Assembly: GCF_019320115.1 (NCBI RefSeq)
Contig: NC_089591.1
Span: 62,629,798-62,693,797, forward strand
DNA: 64,000 nt
Direction of reading: 5' to 3'
Origin: Miscanthus floridulus
Taxonomy: Eukaryota > Streptophyta > Magnoliopsida > Poales > Poaceae
The notes under the pieces were generated by a model. That model did no database searches. It was not told the DNA's origin and was given only the letters and a program-made list of their open reading frames with translations. How positions within the stretch are numbered: position 1 is the first letter of the stretch; every line of letters begins with the position of its first letter. This document shows, piece by piece, positions 47,879 to 60,578 of the stretch. Made by a program: the position numbers and the translations under genes.

Positions 47879-49129
47879 TGTTGGGTTCATAAACCCAGGG
47901 TCTCTCATGGACCAGCTTCCCAGCAAAGGCTCGGCACAACAGACAATGTTGCGAGCAACGCGCAACTCATGGGCCGGCCTAAGTACCTAAACGATAGGCC
48001 AGAGGGGCGATCCAATCTCCGACCAGAAGGCATGGCCGAGGAAGAATGACACCTGCTTCTGACTCCGGCCCGCCTCTCTGACCGAAGTGCTCGCTTTGGT
48101 CTCCAGCCCACCTCTGGATGGCCTCTCTAATCGGAAGGCCTAGCTAGACACCGCTTCTGACTTCGACCCACATCTCTGACCAGGGATGCGCTAAACCCCT
48201 ACTCACTGCTCTTCTTCGACTAGCACGATCAGAGCCAACTAGGACCAACCAACCGGGGACACCCGCTTGGTATGGACTAGGAAATGGACAGAGAAAGTAA
48301 GGCAGGGCACACAAGTCAAACCAAAATACCATGGACCGTACACTGTACACCTGTAGAAATAGTACTCTGCGACCTCCCTGACATGAAAGAATCCAAGCAG
48401 TGTTGTAGGCGCTGACATTTTCCCTACAATATTGTGGGCACCATTAACTCCCATATGGTAAGGCTCCCCCCACATGCCTCTGGGCATCGACAGTGTTGTG
48501 GGCGCCGGCATTTACCATACCAGGCAAACATGGTAAAACCCCTTGCATACCTTCAAGTATCAATAGTATGGCAGGCACCGACGTCTGCCATACCCGAAGA
48601 AGACAAAACAACCTCCCACGTATGTCTGACATTTAACACTATTGTGGGCACCTACCATCGTCTTGTACCCACTAGCATGGGCAGCAAGACTTAGCAGTGA
48701 ACGTATTCTCTCCCTCTCACTTGTAAGGCCATCCCCTTCATCTATAAAAGGGGATGCGCTTTCTTCCAACTGATAGATTCGTTCAATCAATCAAGTTCAC
48801 TAGTACACAATAGCAGAACCACTAGGTTCAAACCACGAGCATACGCTTGAACAATTAGCACATAGCGGAGCTCCCATCATTCTCGGTCCCTCTGACCAGA
48901 GTCCGATCAGACCTCTTGTACCCCCATCTTTCTACTTCTTGTTTGTAACCCCACTACAAACTTTGAGCACCTAGGCTCAGAAATAAAGTCACTGACTGAC
49001 TCAAACTAGACATAGGGCACGTTGCCTGAACTAGTATAAACCCTATGTCATTGAGTGCTAGGCCACCTCCGATCACAACATACGACAAAACTACAAATAT
49101 TTACGTCTCGGTCACTTTCTGCACCGACA
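47879..49129 (+). mobile_element. Tat2 full LTR
   Basis: 1251 bp from TGTTGGGTTCATAAACCC to CTGCACCGACA. TATAAAAG is at 48743-48750, enclosed by CATCCCCTT (48730-48738) and AAGGGGATG (48748-48756). Confidence 0.92.
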
Positions 49130-49130
49130 A

Positions 49131-49149
49131 TTGGTGCCATCCATGGGGA
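49131..49149 (+). other. Tat2 primer-binding site
   Basis: TTGGTGCCATCCATGGGGA lies one base after the LTR and resembles the TTGGCGCC-type site of plant gypsy elements, with some changes. Confidence 0.8.
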
Positions 49150-49189
49150 GGACGTTGTACGTTCAACACTTTTTGGTCATAGGATGGCC

Positions 49190-51363
49190 CACTTTTCCGC
49201 CACCTTCGCCATGGGGGGATTAAGCGATGCTACTCGCTTCGGCTCACTGGAGTTTCCCGCACTCTCACCTATTGGGATGTGGGTTCCACCCATCTTTGAG
49301 CTATCCTAGGACATCTTCTTTGAAAGCCTAGACTTCATCACCAATCGGCTCGGCATACTACACCTCCATGAGGAGGCACTTGTTCTGGCGCCCATTGGAG
49401 GGGCACCCTCCATCGGCTCCAGGACACACGACGACTTCAACGATGAGGCATCTACGCTTCATTTCGAGCAAACCCTCTGCTCAAACCCCACTATGAGTAA
49501 TATGCATACTGTTATTTACTCTCTATTTACTATCTCCCACCGATTATCTAGAGAGACCATATTGACCGCACCACAAACACCGTATGATTGGTTCCCCTAT
49601 GGCCTCGCGTCCCTCATGGACGTGTGCGCTCGGAGGCTCCGAAGGATGCTGGCGCCATCCCCTCTCACATCTGAATTCATTGGAATGGTGAGCCATGCTC
49701 CTACCACTTTCCATGAACTCTCGAATGATGAGGGTGAGAGCGATGGCTCTAGCATCAGTGATGTGGCACCTAGCCACCGTTCGTTTGAGGAGTGCACTAT
49801 GGCGGACGCTCTAGGATAGCCACCTATGGTTGTGGACTCTGTGTAGACTCACACCCCTCCAGACCCATGTGGGGGGGCCCTCACTTTGCGCAAGAGCACA
49901 TTGAGGAACTACAACAACGGTGGTAGAACCAGGTGCCGCCTATGCCAACGCGCTTGGTGCGGCACGTTGCGTCCCATGCGCATGAGCCGACGGGCAGCGC
50001 CTGGGGTCATGCCCGCTAGGTCCAACACGACATCATGAATGAGGGGAATGATCCCCCATAGTTCGCTTAGGCTAGCCAAAACATCATAGCTACAGCAATG
50101 CTTCTACGCGGTGTTCCTGACCCCGTCGACCCCCAAGAGCGGGTGGTTTACCAAAACCTCTAGGTGCTGGTAGAAGCCGCCTCCATTCAATAGGCGGAAA
50201 GCTCCGCATCATGACTCCAACACGCGCCCTCCCTCCCCACCGAGGGAGTGGGGATGCGCTAGATGGATCGCTCCATCCGCTCACCACTACAGCCGCCAAG
50301 TGCGGCTCAGGAGGCAGTGGTCGCGCCACAGTCTGACCTGGCGCCTGATCTACACCAACCATCGGTATGCAAACGACTTGGTCCACACCAAGATGCTCGT
50401 AGCATCATCAGCAACTAGCATCAGGCCCGACATGATGATGACGTTCACCAGGCAGTGATGAGGGTAGGCGACATAGGTCTCGGCTGAACCATCGAGGGAG
50501 TGGTGAAATGCGCGCTAGGCATGGTCGTCGGGTAGATGACCGGAGTCCTAGCCCTGAGGGCCCGAGACCATGGGCATTTGATCAACGTATCCAGAGAGCT
50601 TCCAACCGCCCACCAACATCACTAAGTACACCAAGGAGACCAACCTCGGTATTTGGCTCAAAGATTTCTAGCTCGCCTATCGAGCCGGAGGGGTAGATGA
50701 TGACTATTTCATCATTTAGTATCTCCCCATCTTCATGGGGGAACATGTTCGGGCATGGCTCTAAAGAGGGTCTTTGTTGGAAATTTCCAAGGCACGTATG
50801 TCCACCCTAGAAACTTCTAGGACCTCAAGAGCTGCCAGCAGGATCCCAGTGAGTCCTTGCGGGATTACATCCATAGGTTCTCCCAACAATGTAACTCCCT
50901 CCCTGATGTCGTCGACGTAGAAGTCATTAGCGCATTCCTCTCCAGGACGACCAGTGAGTCCCTGATCCACAAGCTTGGCTACCTAAAGTCCCGTACCACC
51001 CGCGACCTACTCGACATCGCCACTAACCATGCCTTCGGCGAGGAGATGGTCGGAGCGGTCTTCAATGGAGGCCAGGACAAAGGCAAGGCCAAGCGCATGG
51101 ACCAAGACAAGGGCGCCTCCACACAGAGGGGCAAGAAGAACAAAAAGGATCGGTGCTGATCGGACAACACCATGTTGGTCGCCGCGGCTGATCGCACGGG
51201 CAAGCAGCCCCAATAGGGACTGCCTAACCACTTCAACAAGCTCATGGACAGCCCATGCACCAACCATGCCTACCCCATCAAACACCTCTACAAGGACTAT
51301 GAGCTCCTAAAATGTTTCCTACGACAGGCTGGCGGGCCGAAAGAAGGAGGCCTTAGCCAAGAA
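49190..51363 (+). pseudogene. Tat2 gag, broken
   Basis: An early frame (MAHFSATFAMGGLSDATRFG) runs from about 49180 to 49819 with a TAG at 49307. The gag core lies at about 50560-51160 in two frames: an N-terminal half with an FDQRIQRAS start and a half beginning SLRDYIHRFSQQCNSLPDVV (50857 on). The latter goes on to SRTTRDLLDIATNHAFGEEM, a pattern typical of grass gypsy gags. A Lys-rich tail follows. Stops and frameshifts are frequent, notably TAG. No zinc knuckle is evident. Confidence 0.85.
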
Positions 51364-54300
51364 AAGAGGCACGGTGGGCAAGGGCGGAGACGGCTTCCCT
51401 GACCCCAAGGAATGCATCATTGTCTTTGGTGGATCCAACACCATTTGGTCCAAGCGCTAGCACAAGGTGCGCTATAGGGAGGCATGCACCGCCGAGATGG
51501 TCATCCCCTCCTTCCTCAGCTGGTTGGAATCTCTGATCACCTTTGATCAGAGGGACCATCCTTCCCACGTCGCGAGACCAGGTCATTACCCACTCATCAT
51601 CGACCCCATTGTCCACAAGAAGTGCCTCACCAAGGTGCTAATGGATGGAGGCAGCGGCCTCAACATCCTCTACGTCGACACCCTCAACGCCATGCGCATC
51701 CCCTGGTCGAAACTCTGCCTAGCGGGCTCTCCCTTCCATGGGGTGATCCTAGGAGTGCAGGCATACCCGCTCAGGTAGATTGACCTACCCATCACATTTG
51801 GCAACCGAGTCAACTTTCGCTCGGAGGTCCTCACCTTCAAAGTGGTAGACTTTACAGGGTCCTACCATGCCATCTTGGGGCGGCCATGCTATGCCAAATT
51901 CATGGCAATCCCCAACTACACCTACCTCAAGCTGAAGATGCCAGGACCGAACGACGTCATCACCATGAGCAACGCCTTTTTGCATGCCTTCATGTGCGAC
52001 CGCGAGCATTTTGAGCTCACCACCGCGGTCATCAACTTGTCTGAGCTTCCACGGCTCGAGGAGTCATTGACCCTAGCAGTCCTAGACTACAACAAACCAA
52101 ACTCCTCGATGGCCTTCTGCCCGCTTGAGGAAACCAAGGCGGTGGAAATCGACCCCACCGACCCAACCAAAACGGTGCAGATCGAGACCCAGCTCTCGGC
52201 CAAATAGGAATTAGAGCTCATCAATTTCCTGCACGCCAATCATGATGTCTTTGCATGGAAGCCATCTGACATGCTGGGCATACTACGGGACATCGCCGAG
52301 CATGCGCTGCGCCTCATCCCGGGCTCAAAGCCCGCTAAGCAATGCCTGCACCGTTTTGATGATGAAAGGTGCAGGGCCATAGGCGAAGAAATCACCAAAC
52401 TCCTAGCAGCCGGATTTATCAGAGAGGTATTCCACTCCGACTGGCTTGGCAATTCCATTCTTGTCAAAAAGAAGACCAAGAAATGGAGATGTGCGTTGAT
52501 TATACTGGCCTCAACAAAGCATGTCCAAAGGATCACTTTCCTTTGCCGCGCAAAGACCAGATAGTTGACTCCACCTCGGGTTGCTTGATCCTCTCCTTTC
52601 TGGATGCCTACTCGAGCTATCACCAGATCATGATGAAAGAGTCTGATCAGCTCGCAACCTCGTTCATCACCCCGTATGGTTCGTACTGCTACATAACCAT
52701 GCCTTTTGGCCTAAAAAACACTAGCGCCACCTACCAAAGGTGCATGTAGCAATGCTTCGCCGACCAAATTGACCCACTCGATCAGCCTAATCAAGCCGAG
52801 CGGCTAAGACCAATGATCACCTTCTATGATGATGACATAGTGGTCAGAATGACTGAAGCTTGTGACCTGATCGCAAATTTGGCCACAACGTTCACGAACC
52901 TCCGAAGGTCAACATCAGATTGAATCCCGAAAAATGTATTTTTGGGGTTCCAAAGGGGAAGCTGCTAGGATACATTATGTCCGAGTGTGGCATCAAGGCC
53001 AACCCCAAAAAAATTGTAGCCATTTCCAACATGGGCCCCGTACACAACATCAAGGGCGTGCAAAGCCTCACCAGCTGTCTAGCCACTTTGAGCTGGTTCA
53101 TCTCTCGGCTCAGCAAATGAGGGATGCCACTCTACAAGCTCCTCAAAAAGACAGACACCTTCGTCTAGACTGAGGAAGCTCAGTAGGCTCTAAAGAGCCT
53201 CAAAGCATCCCTAACATCGACCCCAATCCTCATCACTCCTGAACGAGGAGAACCCCTCCTCTACATCGCGGCCAGCAACCATGTGGTAAGCGCTGCCCTG
53301 GTCGTCAAAAGGGAGGAACTGGGACACCACCTTAAGGTCCAGCGGCCCATATACTTCATTGGTGAGGTACTCACCGACCCCAAGGTCTGGTAGCCCTAGG
53401 TGCAGAAGCTCCTATACGCCATGTTGATGGTGACCTAGAAGCTCCTGCACTACTTCACCGACCATGAAGTCACGGTCGTCACTTCATACCTGCTCGAAGA
53501 CATTGTCCGCAACCGCGATGCCACATAATGGATCACCAAGTGGGCACTCAAACTCATGGGCCACGACATCAGGTATATCCCCCGTACTACCATCATGGCG
53601 CCTGGATCGAGGCCTAGAGTGGTTCTGATCTCCCTAGACAGGAGTAGGCTCTACTACGCAATCTGCCTCCACTTTTTAGCCTCAAACAACACCATGGAGT
53701 AGAAGGCCCTCATCAACAAACTATGCATCGCCATCGAACTTGGTGCTACAAATCTCTACGTTCATGGCGACTTGGAGCTAGTCATCGATCAGGTCATGAA
53801 GGAGTCCTCCTACAAAAGCCCCCTCATGGCGGCATACTACCAAGAGGTGCGCAAGCTCGAGGACAAATTCTAGGGAATCGAGCTGCATCATGTCCCTCGA
53901 AAGGACAACGATGCCACTGATTTTGTCACAAAATTGGCCGCCAGGCAGGATCCGTCCCCGAGCGGGGTCTTCATCAACGATCTCCATGAGCCATCCACCC
54001 ATGTCTTAGAAGGTCCAATCTAGACACGCCCCGATGCCAAGTCAGCACCTAGGGGCTCCGACCTTGATGCCAAGCCGGCGCTCTAGGGCTCCGACCCCAG
54101 TGCCTCTATGACGATGTCACCCGCTGACATCGCTGTATTGGCACTCGATCAAACTGACTAGCAAGCACCGCTACTCGCCTACCTCCTCGAGGAGGTTCTC
54201 CCACCCGAAAGGACTAAACCTCGATGGATTGCTCGACACACCAAGACCTTTGTCACGCTCGGTGATGAACTCTATGAACAGAGTCCATCAGGGGTGCTCA

Positions 54301-55375
54301 TGAAGTGCATCCTCACCAACCAGGGGAAGTAGCTCCTCCTCGAGGTCCATGTTGGGATCTACGGACATCACATGGCCCTAAGGTCGCTGATCGGAAAAGC
54401 CTTTCGCCAAGGTTTTTACTGGCCCACCGCACTACAAGATGCAAAGGAAGTCATCCATAGGTGTGAGGGACACCAATTCTATGCTCGACAAACTCATCTA
54501 CCTACACAAGAACTTTAAACCATCCCCATCACCTGGCCATTCACGGTCTAGGGCCTCGACATGGTAGGACCCCTCAAAAAGGGCTTGAGCGGCTTCACTC
54601 ACCTACTTGTAGCAGTCAACAAGTTCACCAAGTGGATAGAGGCCAAGCCCATCACCAACATCCGCTCAGAAGAGGCGGTCAAATTCTTCCTCGACATCAT
54701 CTACCGGTTCGGCATTCCTAATCAGTATCATCACTGACCATGGGACTAACTTCACCAGAATGAAGTTCCTAGACTTTAGTGATGGATATGACATCAGGAT
54801 CAGCTGGGCCTCGTCGGACATCCACATACTAATGGTCAGGTTGAGCATGCCAATGGCATGGTCCTCCAAGGACTTAAGCCATGCATCTTTGACCGACTCA
54901 ACAAGTATGTTGGGCGATGGGTTGCAGAGGTCCTAGTGATCCTCTGGAGCCTAAGAATGACCCCGAACAGATCCACAAGGTTCACACCCTTCTTCTTGGC
55001 CTACGGAGCTAAGGCAGTGCTGCCCTCTGACCTCGACCATGACGCCCCAAGTGTGAAGGCTTTTGACCATGACCGAGCCGTAGAGGCTTAGTAAGACAGT
55101 AGTCAACCTGCTCGAGGAAGCCCACGAGACGACAGTCATCCGCTCTGCTCGCTACCAACAAACTCTTCGTAGGTACCATGAAAGGAAGATCAGGGGAAGG
55201 ACCCTCGAAGTCAGTGATCTCGTGCTCCGAATGACCCAATCAATGAAGGTAAAACACAAACTCTCTCCACCATGGGAAGGACCCTATACCATAACTGAAT
55301 TGATCTGACTGGGCACCTACCAACTAGAGGACGACAACGGCAACGTTCTCACTAACACTTGAAACATTGAACAGC
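51364..55375 (+). pseudogene. Tat2 pol with a second (archaeal-type) RNase H, broken
   Basis: Protease: LMDGGSGLNILYVD (about 51640). Reverse transcriptase: YSSYHQI, MPFGLKNTSATYQR and catalytic FYDDDIVV near 52830. The first RNase H covers about 53270-53580. A second one (about 53590-53960; KALINKLCIAIELGA, VHGDLELVIDQV) precedes integrase, as in Tat-lineage elements. Integrase: ITWPFTV-stop-GLDMVGPL (54530), a decayed TDHGTNFT part near 54735, and HTNGQVEHANGM near 54845. The gypsy order (RT before integrase) is clear. Many TAG stops occur, for example at 51776, 52205, 52747, 53398 and 53868, with frameshifts near 52490, 52900 and 54715. It is inactive. Confidence 0.92.
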
Positions 55376-55849
55376 TACGCCATTTTTCCCCTAAATTTGG
55401 TCTTACCTCTTTTTAGTACAACACTTGCTCCTGTAAAGCACCCCAGCACGAACATTTTTAGCCTAGGTTGCTCGGGGGCTCCATGAGGGTACAATATTAA
55501 ATACTACCTCTTTTTTACTATCACATGGTAAAAACTTTTTGCCCAAACAAAAGGGCGTTCCATCCCATTAAATTACTCTACGTGACTTTGTTTTTACTCC
55601 CAACCGAACACACCCCGCCATGACCTACGGTGACGAGCAGCCGAGCCCCGTGGGCCATGCCTAGGTTCTTAAAAGTTGTAGCCTACGAAATGAATGGGCA
55701 GGTGCAAAAAAGAAAGGATAAAAGCAAAGCTATGCTAGGATAAAAAACAAGGAACAGATAGTGAGCCTTATCACAAAAAACAGAACTGATGTATTCATTG
55801 ATACAAAAACTGTTCACATGGGGGCTCCCCCAAACTTAACGATTACATT

Positions 55850-56520
55850 TGCTAACTACTTCTCCTCCAAATAGTACTATGGCTGCTCGGCGGCATCAGC
55901 TGACACCAAAGGGAAGGCCACGGCACATGCCGTCGAACATAACCACCGCCATAAGGACACCGCCCTGATTCTGCTCCCTCGACTTCGGTGAATGCAACGG
56001 GTACCTCAAGGACCCTACCCGGTTCTACTCCCTCGACGTCAGTGAACACAACGGGTACCTCAAGGACCCCGCCTAGTTCTGCTCCCTCGACTTTGGTGAA
56101 TGCAACGAGTACCTCAAGGGTGTCGCACCCATAGATGCTCAGCAAAAGAGCATGGAGCTCCTGACCTTCTTATGCAGTCGAGGCAAGTCCTGGGCAGAAA
56201 CCCTGTCTGCCAAGGTATGGCCACTGTGGCTAGAAGACAACTCATCAAACTTTATGAACTGGCCAACTTGAGCAGCTACAGGCGCGAAACCCTCCACCAG
56301 CATGGTCCTAGGCAACTTCCCCTCCGATAAGGCTCACCCGGTGAAGAACCACCAGAAAGAATCCACGCACGGCTCCATCCCAAAAAAGGCCTCGCAGATG
56401 AATCCAGCACGCCACCTCCTTCGGCGGAAGTTGCCCCTCCTCAAGCAAAGACGGCTAGCACCACCTTGGATAGCCTCTAGCTTGACATTGCGCTCTGGAT
56501 TCATGAAGGGATCTATGAGT
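55850..56520 (-). pseudogene. Decayed Tat2 antisense gene
   Basis: This is the counterpart of 37804-41222. The fragment GFICEAFFGMEPCVDSFWWF (about 56340-56410) matches the GFITICEAFLEMKPHADFFW part of the Tat1 copy. The preceding ~45 codons are deleted out of frame, and most of the C-terminal part is missing. It contains a three-copy 54-bp repeat. Confidence 0.65.
55974..56135 (-). repeat. Three-copy 54-bp in-frame tandem repeat
   Basis: CTCCCTCGAC starts at 55974, 56028 and 56082, exactly 54 bp apart. On the minus strand each unit encodes about 18 residues of the form LEVPVAFTEVEGAESGR. Because 54 is a multiple of three, the repeat keeps the antisense frame. Confidence 0.85.
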
Positions 56521-58458
56521 TCTCCCCCTCGCTTACCCTCTCTCTCACTTAGGAACTGCAGCGGCATACAGGCAAAGGACTACAAAGAGAAGGAAGAAGG
56601 AGGAAAGGCAATGGTTGGAGAACAGGCAAAGGACTACAAAGAGAAGTCCTCTCCCTTCCCCTATTTAAGGAGGAAATGTGGTAGCCAAAGAAGGGCAAAA
56701 GAGCAGAGCAAAAAACCCTCTCCCTTCCCCATTTAATGCGCATGGGATACGATGGGACATGCCCTGACCAATGGGACGCATACTGACTGATGGAACGGTG
56801 CCTGGTCAAACAGGACATGGCCTGGGTATGGCCCACCACCACCGCACACCGAGCGTAGGCACCAAAGTGCCACCACTCACAGGTGGCCCTCCACCTTCCT
56901 AGGTTGTACTCGAAAAAACCCAAACAATGGGATCTCTGCTAGGAGAGACCATCGGACTTCCTAAAGTCGATCAAATGGCTCAGGAAAACACCAAGAGATA
57001 GGTAAGGAGCAAAGGGACACCCCATGTAGGTCATGCCGACTCCATCACGAACGACTGAGCATGGCTCTTGGTCAAACATTTTCGATTGGAGCTCTTCAAA
57101 CCCTGTCACTCGGATGATTCACGCATTCGTTCCATACGCATTCATTCCATATGCTCATGTCCCTCGGACAATTCGAGCCCTGAATCACCCGGGGGCTCGA
57201 GAACTAAGGCATCGCACATGCGGCGAAATACATCACAACACTCTGTGTTGCATCACAAAGCGACAGTTACCTCATTTAAACATGAGCAATGACCGACCGG
57301 GGTTTGAAGGCCAGCCCACAAAGGGCTCGAGGCTGCCTCGCATCAAACAGAGCTAGGGGAGAAAACATAGATGAGCCCCAGTGTGGCCCTCACCCAGTCT
57401 ACCCCAAAGTAGATAGAGTCATCTCAACCTTCTCGTTCGATCCTAAGTCTCTGCCAAACCCATAGAATCTCCATCAAAGGGGTGGCCAGCGGGCCACCCA
57501 GGTCGACCTCTCAAACAAACCAAGCATTTGCCAGGTTGTAGGTAAAGAAGCAGTGGAATGTCACAAGAGGGCTATGTCGACCCTGTTATAAATGACAGAC
57601 CCAGATTCCACTCGATCATACCCGTTAGCGAGCTCACCGAGTGCGTCACTCGAGCCCGAGCGATCGAGGCAAGCGACAAAACTTATCCCCTCTAGTTGTG
57701 AGAAACCAAGGCCGAGGGTAACACACACAACTCAAAACCGACCCCTACCAAAGCCCAATGGGGCTTGGGGGCTCAAGACACCCAAAATACCTAGGTCTGC
57801 AACCCCGAACTCACCCCATCCCTCGGCTACGCTTCGACTACACACCAAACACCTGTGTTTGCGACCCTAAACTCACCCTATCCCTCGGCTACGCTTCGAC
57901 TACACACCAAACACCTAGGTCTGTGACCCCAAACTCGTCCCACCCCTCGGCTATGCCTCGACTGCACACCAAAATGCCTAGGGTCTATGACCCTGAACTC
58001 GCCCAATTAGGATCCGCGAGCTTCGTCTCGCCCAAATCCTAAAAACTAACTGCCTCGTCCGATCCCACGGTGCGCACCAACACCAGGATCCGCGAGCTCC
58101 GTCTCACACGATCTCTAAAAACTACCCAAAAACCAAACCTGCCCCGGTTGTGAAACTGATGCCTTGGTTGACGACTCTGTCTCTACTAAAAAACACGCAC
58201 ACACGCCCGCTGACAAAACCCCCAGGCTATCCTGCTCGAATCACTTGGGGGCTCAGGGGCTACACCCATGGGTGCGCTCGCTGCACACCCGCTAATGAAA
58301 TGAAACCTCCCCCACTAGGCAACACGAAAAAACCCCCTAGATGATTCTGCCTGAATTGCCCGGGGGCTATACCCACGGGTGCGCTCACGCGCACTTGCCA
58401 CCAAGACAAAAATCCCCCAGATGATTCTACCCAAATCGCCCAAGGGCTTAGGGGCTCC
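56521..58458. other. Tat2 3' noncoding region
   Basis: It is similar to 41230-43346 of Tat1. It contains four diverged units of the 62-bp CCTAGGTCTGCAACCCC repeat (GGTCT or equivalent at 57794, 57856, 57919 and 57982) and G-run-rich DNA up to the LTR. A stretch at 56570-56670 repeats GGCAAAGGACTACAAAGAGA twice. No gene is visible. Confidence 0.6.
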
Positions 58459-58562
58459 TATCAGGTTCATAAACCCAGGGTCCCTCATGGACCGGCTTCT
58501 CAGCAAAGGCTCAGCCCAACGGACAATGTTGCGAGCAACGCGCAACTCATGGACCGGCCCAA
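58459..58562 (+). mobile_element. Tat2 last LTR, first 104 bp
   Basis: It starts TATCAGGTTCATAAACCC and matches the other Tat LTRs until GGCCCAA, where the second copia element is inserted. Confidence 0.85.
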
Positions 58563-60518
58563 TGAAAGCTCTATTTTGGTTTTGGTTAATTGATGAAACC
58601 CTAAGTGCTAACCTAGTTTATCAAGATGATTATAAGATAGGTAGCACTACTCCAAGTGATGAAGCAATGGCGAAGATCATGACAATGGTGATGGCATGGT
58701 GATGGTCAAATGCTTAAACTTGGAAAAGAAGAAAGAGAAAAACAAAAGGCTCAAGGAAAAGGTATAAAATGTAGGAGCCATTTTGTTTTAGTGATCAAGA
58801 CACTTAGTGAGTGTGATCACATTTAGGATAGATAGCCATACTATTAAGAGGAGTGAAACTCGTATCGAAATGCGGTTATCAAAGTGCCACTAGATGCTCT
58901 AACTCATTGCATATGCATTTAGGATCTAGTGGAGTGCTAACACCCTTGAAAACATTTGTGAAAATATGCTAACACATGTGCACAAGGTGATACACTTGGT
59001 GGTTGGCACATTTAAGCAAGGGTAAGATACCTCACCGGTGGAGTGTTCGCCCGTAGAGTGCGAACAGTCTGACGGTGCCACCGGCGCCCTAGATAGAAAA
59101 GTTGGCAGTCACCGTAAGTGACCGGATGGTGGTCTCGGTTGGACCGGTGTGTTCGGTCAGTGGCAGCAGAGGGTGTGCACAGTCGGTCTATTGACCGGAT
59201 GCTGGGTCTAAATTGACCGGAACGCTGGAAGTCTGGGTCCGGTCGAACTTACGGGTCAGCACAATATCCAGGGTTTTGCACCGGACGCTGAGGTGTGTCC
59301 GGTCAAGGTGAACCAGACGCGTCCGATCGAAGAAATCCTAGTTTGGAACCTTACTATAAATGACCAGACACTGGGGGTCCAGCATCCGATCACTTGTGCC
59401 AGAGCATCCGGTCGCTACTTAGCCGTTGCGATCAGGTGGTTCCTATTGAACTGGACAATGACACATGGCTTACATCGGTTGACCAGATGCTGGGTCTAGA
59501 GTCTAGTCAGTCTGACTGGAGCGTCCGGTCAGCCTACAGTGTGCCCAGTGAAGGGGTACAACGGCTCTATTTCATGGGGGCTTCTATTTAAGCCCCATGG
59601 TCAGCTCAAGCTCTCTCTTGCACATTTTTCATTGACATAGCAACCTTGTGAGCTTAGCCAAAGTCCTCCCACTCATCTCCATCATTGATTCATCATCTTT
59701 GTGAGATTGAGAGAGAATCCAAGTGCATTGCTTGAGTGATTGCATCTAGAGGCGCTTGGTATTCGTGTTGCGCTATGGATTTTGCTTGTTACTCTTGGTG
59801 ATTGCCACCACCTAGATGGCTCGGTGCAGTGGTGGAGGATTGGCATGAGTTGGTGATTGTTCGTGGCCGTCTCTGGTAATTGTGAGGGGAGTTGTACCTT
59901 CCCCGGTGGAGCACCAAAAGGTAACTCTAGTAAATTGCTCGTGTCATTGAGTTACCTCACTTATGGGTCGGTTCTTGCGGTGTCCTATCATGTGGATAAG
60001 GTTTGTGAAACACCTCTTAGCCGCTGAACCACCAAGTGTTGGTCGACATAACGGGGACATAGCGTGTTGGCAATCACATGAACCTCGGGAGAAAATCGAT
60101 TGTCTCTTGTCTTTGGCATTCTCCCAGTGATTGGCTATATATTCATCTTGTGATTGGTTCATCCCCTACACTGTCGGTATAATCATCCCTACTCACTTAT
60201 TTACATTCTTGTAAACTAGTTGATACAAGCTCTTTAGTGTAATTAGAATTGAGAGCTTGCTTTATTATTTACATTCATCTAGTTGAGCTCTTTAGAGTAG
60301 CAAGATTGAGAGCTCTTAGTGAGTAATTACATAGCAAGTTTGTGTGCCTAAGTAATCATTACAACTAGAATTGTTGGATAGGTAGGCTTGCAACCCTTGT
60401 AGAGCTAGAGCAAGTTTGCATTATGCTATTTGTCATACTAATCAAATTGCTCTAGTTGATTTGTAGATTTTTAAATAGGCTATTCACCCCCCTGCTCTAG
60501 CCATATTAGGACCTTTCA
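58563..60518 (+). mobile_element. Second copia 5' LTR
   Basis: 1956 bp from TGAAAGCTCTATTTTGG to GGACCTTTCA. It holds scattered ACCGGACGC/GCGTCCGGTC half-sites (59100-59550), and a TATA-like CTATTTAAG near 59584 lies within an inverted repeat. Confidence 0.88.
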
Positions 60519-60520
60519 AG

Positions 60521-60532
60521 TGGTATTAGAGC
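60521..60532 (+). other. Primer-binding site of the second copia element
   Basis: TGGTATTAGAGC differs from the usual initiator-tRNA site TGGTATCAGAGC by one C-to-T change. Confidence 0.88.
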
Positions 60533-60578
60533 CGTGGTCACCATTTGATTGAAGGCTTAACAACCTTGGTGTCAAATT

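Larger units (their letters stand above)
46617..58562 (+). mobile_element. Tat2: recombined gypsy (Tat lineage) element
   Basis: The order is LTR fragment (46617-47012), 3' internal piece (47013-47878), full LTR (47879-49129), primer-binding site, gag, pol, decayed antisense gene, noncoding region, and LTR fragment (58459-58562) cut by the second copia element. Two copies sharing a middle LTR, the first one largely deleted, explain this order. The left flank of the first LTR is CTCTC (46612-46616); the right end is outside the window. Confidence 0.8.
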
